Shown here: piece after piece, positions 12,345 through 16,469 of the stretch
Position numbering within the stretch: the stretch's first letter is position 1
How the letters are laid out: every line of letters starts with the position of its first letter
NCBI GenBank assembly: GCA_031254155.1
Contig: JAIRVA010000211.1
Span: 1 to 16,469, forward strand
Source of the DNA: Propionibacteriaceae bacterium
Lineage (GTDB): Bacteria; Actinomycetota; Actinomycetes; Propionibacteriales; Propionibacteriaceae
Length of the DNA: 16,469 nt
Direction of reading: 5' to 3'
Made by a program: the position numbers and the translations under genes
Notes under the pieces: model-generated
Database searches by the model: none
Seen by the model: only the letters and a program-made list of their open reading frames with translations
Told to the model about the DNA's origin: nothing

Positions 12345-15300
12345 ATGCATTCCAGTAATAAAATAACCGAGCGCTGTCGGCGCGGGTTCAAGGTCTTCAC
12401 CTTAGCCGTTTTTATCCTGACTCTTTTCGCGACATTACTGCCATTTAGTTCTACACAGGCGGCTAAGCCGGTCGATCTCGCTGCGCTCCGCAAAACAATC
12501 GCGGACCCCAAGACCACGAAGTTTTCGGTCGACAACCAAGAGTGGTACATCCTCCAGCGGAAAACCGTCAACGGCGCGAACTACGCCTTGCTGCTGCAGT
12601 CGATCGGCACGCCGACGGGCACGGCCCGCTTCGCCGGCGCGGGAAGCACCAACGACTACCTGAAATCGCCCTTCCGGGAGCAGCTCAACACCATCATCAT
12701 GTGGAACGCCCCGAGCGTGCGCAGCCTCGCGGTCGTGTCGACCCTGGGCGACCTCGCCAGCAAGACGGTCACGACAGAGCCGACCACCAAACCAGCCCTG
12801 CAAGCGGGAGACCACGATGACGTTTTCTTCCTGCCCAGCTACGCCGACCTCCGCGTCCGGGAGTTCAAAAACAGCGACAACGCGCCGGCGGGCCACCCCC
12901 TGCGAGGCGACGCCTTGATCTGGGGGCGGACCAAAGAGGGCACCCTCAAGGTGTGGGGCTACTACGGTGACCCGGTCAACACCATGAACGGCGGCCTGGA
13001 CACGGTCAACTACACCTACCCGGCCTCCTCCATCCCCGCCTTCGTCTGGGTCGACATCACCCAAGCGGTCGCATCGCACACTGTCACGGCCCACTTCGTC
13101 GACACGCGGGGGCAGGATCTCGCCCCGGCCACGACAACCACGGTGGCGAACGCCGGTACGTTCACCCTCGCCGTACCACCGATTCCCGCCTACGACTTCT
13201 GGCACTGGCGGCTGGACTCGCTGACGGGTACCTCGTCAACAGACAAGGTCTCCATCGCGAGCGTCACCGCGAACCGGGACGTCTACCTCGTCTACGACGC
13301 CGCCCAACCGGTCCTCGACCTCTCCGAGTCCACCCAGTCCGGTGCGACCTACACGGTCACCGGCGACGCCGTCCCCTATTCGACGGGGACGTACGGGGGC
13401 GGTCTGGTCCCCGACCCCAACCGGACCCTCACTTTCCCCTGGGCGGCGAACGGCAAGACGATCACGCTCATCCAGTCCGGCCTGCGCAGCCCGGCCCTCG
13501 CGGCGACGCCCAAGCAGGGGACGGCGATCTTCCGCGAGATCATCGTCGAAGACGGCGTCGAGGTGACCCTACGCGTCCAGAGCATCGACCTGCTCGGCGC
13601 GATCACGGTCCAAGGTACGGGCCAGCTGACGCTGCGCCTTGACACCGACCCCACCTACCTGGGCGCCACGACCACCCAGGGCAGCTTCGTCCGCGGGCAC
13701 ATCGCCGTCGCCGACGACGGTCCGACGACGGCCACGCTCACGGTCGGCGCCGAGCCGACGCTCGCCGACCCCGCCCAGGGCCGGCTGACGGTGATCAACC
13801 CCGACACCGGGGCCGCCGCGATTGGCGGTACGTCCGGACTGCCGAGCGGCCGCATCACGATCACGGGCGGTTCTGTGACCGCCCACCAGACCGGGGCCGG
13901 GCCCGCCGCCATCGGCGCGGGCGCCGGGGCCAGCGGGGCCACGGTCGCCATCACCGGCGGCTGGGTCACCGCCGACGCCACCGCCGGGGCGGCCATCGGC
14001 GGCGGCAGCGCGACCACGAGTGCGGCCGGCGCGGGCGTCAACGTCACGATCAGCGGCGGTACGGTCACCGCCACGAGTACGGGCGCGGGTGCCGGGATCG
14101 GCGCCGGGACCGTCGTACCAGACTCGACTCATGTAGCAATTACTGGTGGTACGGTCACCGCCACCAGCCAGGGTTCCGCCGGGATCGGCGGCAACATCAC
14201 GGCCGAGGCGCCGATCACCCTGGAACTCGATGACGCGGCCCGCGTCTGGGCGTACTCCCGCGACGCCTCGGCCATCGGACTCACCGAGGCGAACCGCGGC
14301 GACGGTTTCTTTGTCAACGCCCGGCTGGACAAGCCGCTGTCTATGACCGCTGACAAGGAGATTTACGTGTACGACGTGGCCTACGCGGGCCACGCCCCGG
14401 CGGAGCGGATCAACACCGTGACGCTGCCGGCGACGTACCCGGCCTTCGCGTACAGCACCGGGACGACTGTCACCCGGACCGACAAGCTCTACGCCGCCCT
14501 CGGCCACAGCGCGGCCCTGGGCTTCGACGACACCCACCTGATCGACCGCGTGGCCGACTCTGACAAGGCGATTCCCGCAGTGAACACGCTCACGGCGTAC
14601 GACCCGTACGGAGGCAGCGCCGGCGTGCTGCCCGTCAAGCTGCGCGACCTGCCGGTGGCGGGCGAGCCGACGGCCGCCCACATCGGGAAGTACGCGGCCG
14701 ATCTCACGAGCGTGGGCCAGGCCCTGAACGGGGCCACCTTCGTGGCCGGCGGGTTCGCGTACTCCGACACCGCGGCGGCGAACGGCCGGCCCCATCGGCC
14801 CACCACCCTGGCGTGGCCGGGCTTCGGGGCCACCGCCACCCTGCCCACCGGCCCCACGCTCACGCCCAACACGCGGTATTACGTGACAACGTACCTGACC
14901 GCGATGACCGACATCTGGCTCACCGCCAACGGGCGCCTGACCGTCGAGAGCACGACGACCGCCGAGTTCGTCACCCTGCCCCACATCGCGAGCGCCAGTG
15001 TCGCCGCGGGGGTGACGGGCGACGCCCAGCGGCTCACCGCCCAATTCACGGGCGGCGACGAGGCGCTCACGGTGACGGTCTACTACACCCCCGGTCCGAT
15101 CGATCCCACCGACCCGGCCTCGTGGGGTACCCTCCCGTCCGTCACCCTGCCCGCGGACGAGTTCACCACCGCCGGTTTCGGGGACCGGGTTTTCAGCGGG
15201 CTCAACGGCGGCGGGTACACGTACCTCATCGTGATCGAGAACGAGACTGGCCCCGACACGTACGTTGTGACTTTCGCCAACACCGTACCCGTGACGATAT

Positions 15301-15797
15301 CGAAGACGGTGACCGGACTGTACGGCGACAAGACCCGGGCGTTCCCCTTCACCGCGACGTTCCGCGACGCGCTCGGTGGGCCCCTCGTAGCGACGACGTT
15401 CGCTGTCACGGGCAGTCCGACGCCGACGGGCGGCACGGTGACCACCAACGCAGTGGGCGAAGTCTATTTCGCCTTGGCACACGGGCAGTCGGTGACCATC
15501 CAGGACACGTACGCCGGCGGGAGCGTCACGGTCGTGGAACAGCCCACCGGTGGGTACGAGGCGACGGCCCGGAACGGCGTGACCGGGGAAGTCACGCGCG
15601 ACGGCCGCCTCACCGTGGACTGGGTGGGGTGCCAGACCGCCCACTCGCTCGAGTTCACCAACGCCCGGGGGGCCATCGTCGAAACGGGCGTGGCCGACAC
15701 CTGGGCCCTGGGCGGGCTCGGCGGGTTCGGCCTCATCGTCGTGCTCATCAACGCCGTCGCCGCGGGGGCTGGTCTCAAGAGGCGGTGGTCGCGGTGA
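12345..15797 (+). CDS. Large secreted pilin-like surface protein with beta-helix repeats
   Basis: An 1150-aa exported protein, probably displayed on the cell wall or in a surface fibre. A Sec signal peptide spans 1-39 (FKVFTLAVFILTLFATLLPF, cleavage near STQA). Residues about 50-245 resemble DUF6273-type domains (FFLPSYADLRV, IPAFVWVDI). About 245-320 resemble a MucBP/InlB-like beta repeat (VTAHFVDTRGQDL). Residues 502-617 hold four ITGG-VTA-IGGG units suggestive of a right-handed beta helix. About 982-1107 resemble the DUF7601/Spy0128-like pilin fold (TISKTVTGLYGDKTRAFPF, LEFTNA). The tail has VETG (1112-1115), a hydrophobic segment (about 1121-1143) and KRRWSR: a sorting-signal layout with ETG where PTG or LPxTG is usual. 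Ribosome site weak (a G-run 12 bases before the ATG). The stop overlaps the following signal-peptidase gene, implying co-expression. Domain names are from motif reading. Confidence 0.8.
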   Translation: MHSSNKITERCRRGFKVFTLAVFILTLFATLLPFSSTQAAKPVDLAALRKTIADPKTTKFSVDNQEWYILQRKTVNGANYALLLQSIGTPTGTARFAGAGSTNDYLKSPFREQLNTIIMWNAPSVRSLAVVSTLGDLASKTVTTEPTTKPALQAGDHDDVFFLPSYADLRVREFKNSDNAPAGHPLRGDALIWGRTKEGTLKVWGYYGDPVNTMNGGLDTVNYTYPASSIPAFVWVDITQAVASHTVTAHFVDTRGQDLAPATTTTVANAGTFTLAVPPIPAYDFWHWRLDSLTGTSSTDKVSIASVTANRDVYLVYDAAQPVLDLSESTQSGATYTVTGDAVPYSTGTYGGGLVPDPNRTLTFPWAANGKTITLIQSGLRSPALAATPKQGTAIFREIIVEDGVEVTLRVQSIDLLGAITVQGTGQLTLRLDTDPTYLGATTTQGSFVRGHIAVADDGPTTATLTVGAEPTLADPAQGRLTVINPDTGAAAIGGTSGLPSGRITITGGSVTAHQTGAGPAAIGAGAGASGATVAITGGWVTADATAGAAIGGGSATTSAAGAGVNVTISGGTVTATSTGAGAGIGAGTVVPDSTHVAITGGTVTATSQGSAGIGGNITAEAPITLELDDAARVWAYSRDASAIGLTEANRGDGFFVNARLDKPLSMTADKEIYVYDVAYAGHAPAERINTVTLPATYPAFAYSTGTTVTRTDKLYAALGHSAALGFDDTHLIDRVADSDKAIPAVNTLTAYDPYGGSAGVLPVKLRDLPVAGEPTAAHIGKYAADLTSVGQALNGATFVAGGFAYSDTAAANGRPHRPTTLAWPGFGATATLPTGPTLTPNTRYYVTTYLTAMTDIWLTANGRLTVESTTTAEFVTLPHIASASVAAGVTGDAQRLTAQFTGGDEALTVTVYYTPGPIDPTDPASWGTLPSVTLPADEFTTAGFGDRVFSGLNGGGYTYLIVIENETGPDTYVVTFANTVPVTISKTVTGLYGDKTRAFPFTATFRDALGGPLVATTFAVTGSPTPTGGTVTTNAVGEVYFALAHGQSVTIQDTYAGGSVTVVEQPTGGYEATARNGVTGEVTRDGRLTVDWVGCQTAHSLEFTNARGAIVETGVADTWALGGLGGFGLIVVLINAVAAGAGLKRRWSR
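13848..14198 (+). repeat. Four beta-helix-type coding repeats in the surface protein
   Basis: Units of about 25-31 residues carry (I/V)xI(T/S)GGxVTA, then Gly/Ala-rich IGGG turns, starting near residues 502, 532, 564 and 594. The fourth unit (14108-14152) uses AT-richer codons (ACT CAT GTA GCA ATT ACT GGT GGT) than the others, which are almost all C/G-ending. The repeats probably stack as turns of a parallel beta helix. Confidence 0.7.
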
Positions 15798-16348
15798 GTA
15801 CGACCAACGTGAAACCGACCAACGTGAGTCCGGCCAATGTGAGCATGGCCAAACCGCCGTCCGCCTGGCGCGACCTCGGCCACCTGGCGCTCAAGATCCT
15901 CGTCATCGGACTTGCCCTCGTGGCACTGTTCACCCTCGTCTTCGGGCTGGTACGGTACCGCGAACCGGGCATGTCCCCCGCCGTCAAGGACAGCGACCTG
16001 GTGGTGTTCTTCCGCCACACGAAGGCGTACCACCCCTCTGACCTGGTCGTTCTCGATTACGAGGGTACGCGCCAGGTCCGGCGGGTGATCGCCACGGCTG
16101 GCGACACGGTGGACATCACCGACGCGGGCCTCACGATCAACGGCGCCCTCCAGCAGGAGCCGGGCATCCACGAGGCCACGAAACGGTACGCCGACGGGGT
16201 CGATTTCCCGCTGACCATCGCGGAAGGCGAGGTGTTCGTCCTCGCCGACGCCCGGGAGAACGGTACGGACAGCCGGGTGTACGGCGCGATCAAGACCACC
16301 GACATCCGCGGCAAAGTCACCCTCATCATCAAGCGCCAATGTTTCTAG
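15794..16348 (+). CDS. Signal peptidase I-like (S26) protein with Arg at the catalytic Lys position
   Basis: A 184-aa membrane protein. A Thr/Asn/Val-rich leader (1-17) with the near-repeat TNVKPTNVSPANVS is followed by a membrane helix (about 30-53). Then come the S26 boxes: GMSPAVKDSDLVVF with nucleophile-position Ser61, VRRVIATAGDTVDI (95-108), and ADARENGTDSRVYG (151-164). Canonical bacterial enzymes have Lys before the second Arg (VKRVI); here Arg96 replaces it (codons CGG CGG). It may therefore have altered or lost protease activity, as reported for the streptococcal pilus accessory protein SipA, which also lacks canonical catalytic residues. The GTG start at 15794 overlaps the upstream TGA by four bases (GTGA), implying translational coupling. 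An internal ATG at residue 18 is an alternative start. Partnership with the surface protein is inferred from this coupling. Confidence 0.82.
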   Translation: MSTTNVKPTNVSPANVSMAKPPSAWRDLGHLALKILVIGLALVALFTLVFGLVRYREPGMSPAVKDSDLVVFFRHTKAYHPSDLVVLDYEGTRQVRRVIATAGDTVDITDAGLTINGALQQEPGIHEATKRYADGVDFPLTIAEGEVFVLADARENGTDSRVYGAIKTTDIRGKVTLIIKRQCF

Positions 16349-16425
16349 CCCCGTAACCCGGGGGCAATACGCGCGTGTCTCCCCTAGTCAGACGCGAGAG
16401 CCAGGGGGGCCACCCTCCCCCTGGC
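16348..16425 (+). terminator. Two consecutive GC-rich hairpins after the surface-protein operon
   Basis: GCCCC/GGGGC (16348-16352 with 16361-16365) starts at the last base of the stop codon. A stronger GCCAGGGGG/CCCCCTGGC stem of 9 bp (16400-16408 with 16417-16425, 8-base loop) follows. Neither has a T-run, as is common for actinobacterial terminators. I see no gene from 16349 to the window end. Confidence 0.55.
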
Positions 16426-16469
16426 CCACCCCGCTGGCCCACGCACAGACTCCCCCCACCAGTGTCCCT

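Noticed and set aside
13569..15644. Long minus-strand open frame (691 codons) within the surface-protein gene
   Set aside because: The product is compositionally biased (Gly/Arg/Val), with no motif or ribosome site. The plus-strand frame has a signal peptide and recognisable domains.

Overview
The window looks like chromosomal DNA of a high-GC Gram-positive bacterium (Actinomycetota). The GC content, strong AAAGGAGG-type ribosome sites, GTG starts, an actinobacterial-style MarR regulator, a DUF805 protein with a Tyr-Gly-Gln tail, and a secreted pilin-like protein paired with a signal peptidase all point that way. I cannot name the genus. No rRNA, tRNA, CRISPR array, transposase or phage gene was seen.

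Left part (1-5201), all genes on the minus strand: a MarR-family regulator cut by the window edge; a 558-base gene-free stretch with a three-copy 15-bp repeat; uxaE (tagaturonate epimerase); a repeat-rich spacer; and two paralogous, degenerate sigma-factor-like proteins. One of the pair is anchored in the membrane with a long Pro/Thr/Ser-rich tail, and the other ends just before the membrane segment. A perfect 16-bp inverted repeat lies between the second one and the divergent aldo/keto reductase gene.

Middle part (5202-9836): a YghZ-type L-glyceraldehyde-3-phosphate reductase (+), possibly translated from a leaderless mRNA. It converges on a 732-aa multidomain protein of unknown function (-). 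That protein has two related N-terminal modules, an S1/OB-like domain, a coiled coil and a C-terminal domain whose last strands recall RelE/ParE toxins. Next comes a DUF805 membrane protein with low-complexity insertions. Three perfectly spaced 22-bp tandem repeats follow.

Right part (9837-16469): a polar amino-acid ABC importer operon (-), in the order binding lipoprotein, permease, ATPase. An AT-rich divergent promoter region separates it from an 1150-aa secreted, membrane-tethered surface protein (+) with DUF6273-like, beta-helix-like and pilin-like segments and a non-canonical sorting tail. A signal-peptidase-I-like gene overlaps its stop by 4 bases; this protein has Arg where the catalytic Lys is expected. 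The two probably form a surface-fibre export and assembly module whose sortase would lie outside the window.

The whole window is unusually rich in the tetranucleotide GTAC (about 165 by hand count, against about 50 expected from base composition). Synonymous codons appear to be chosen to create it.
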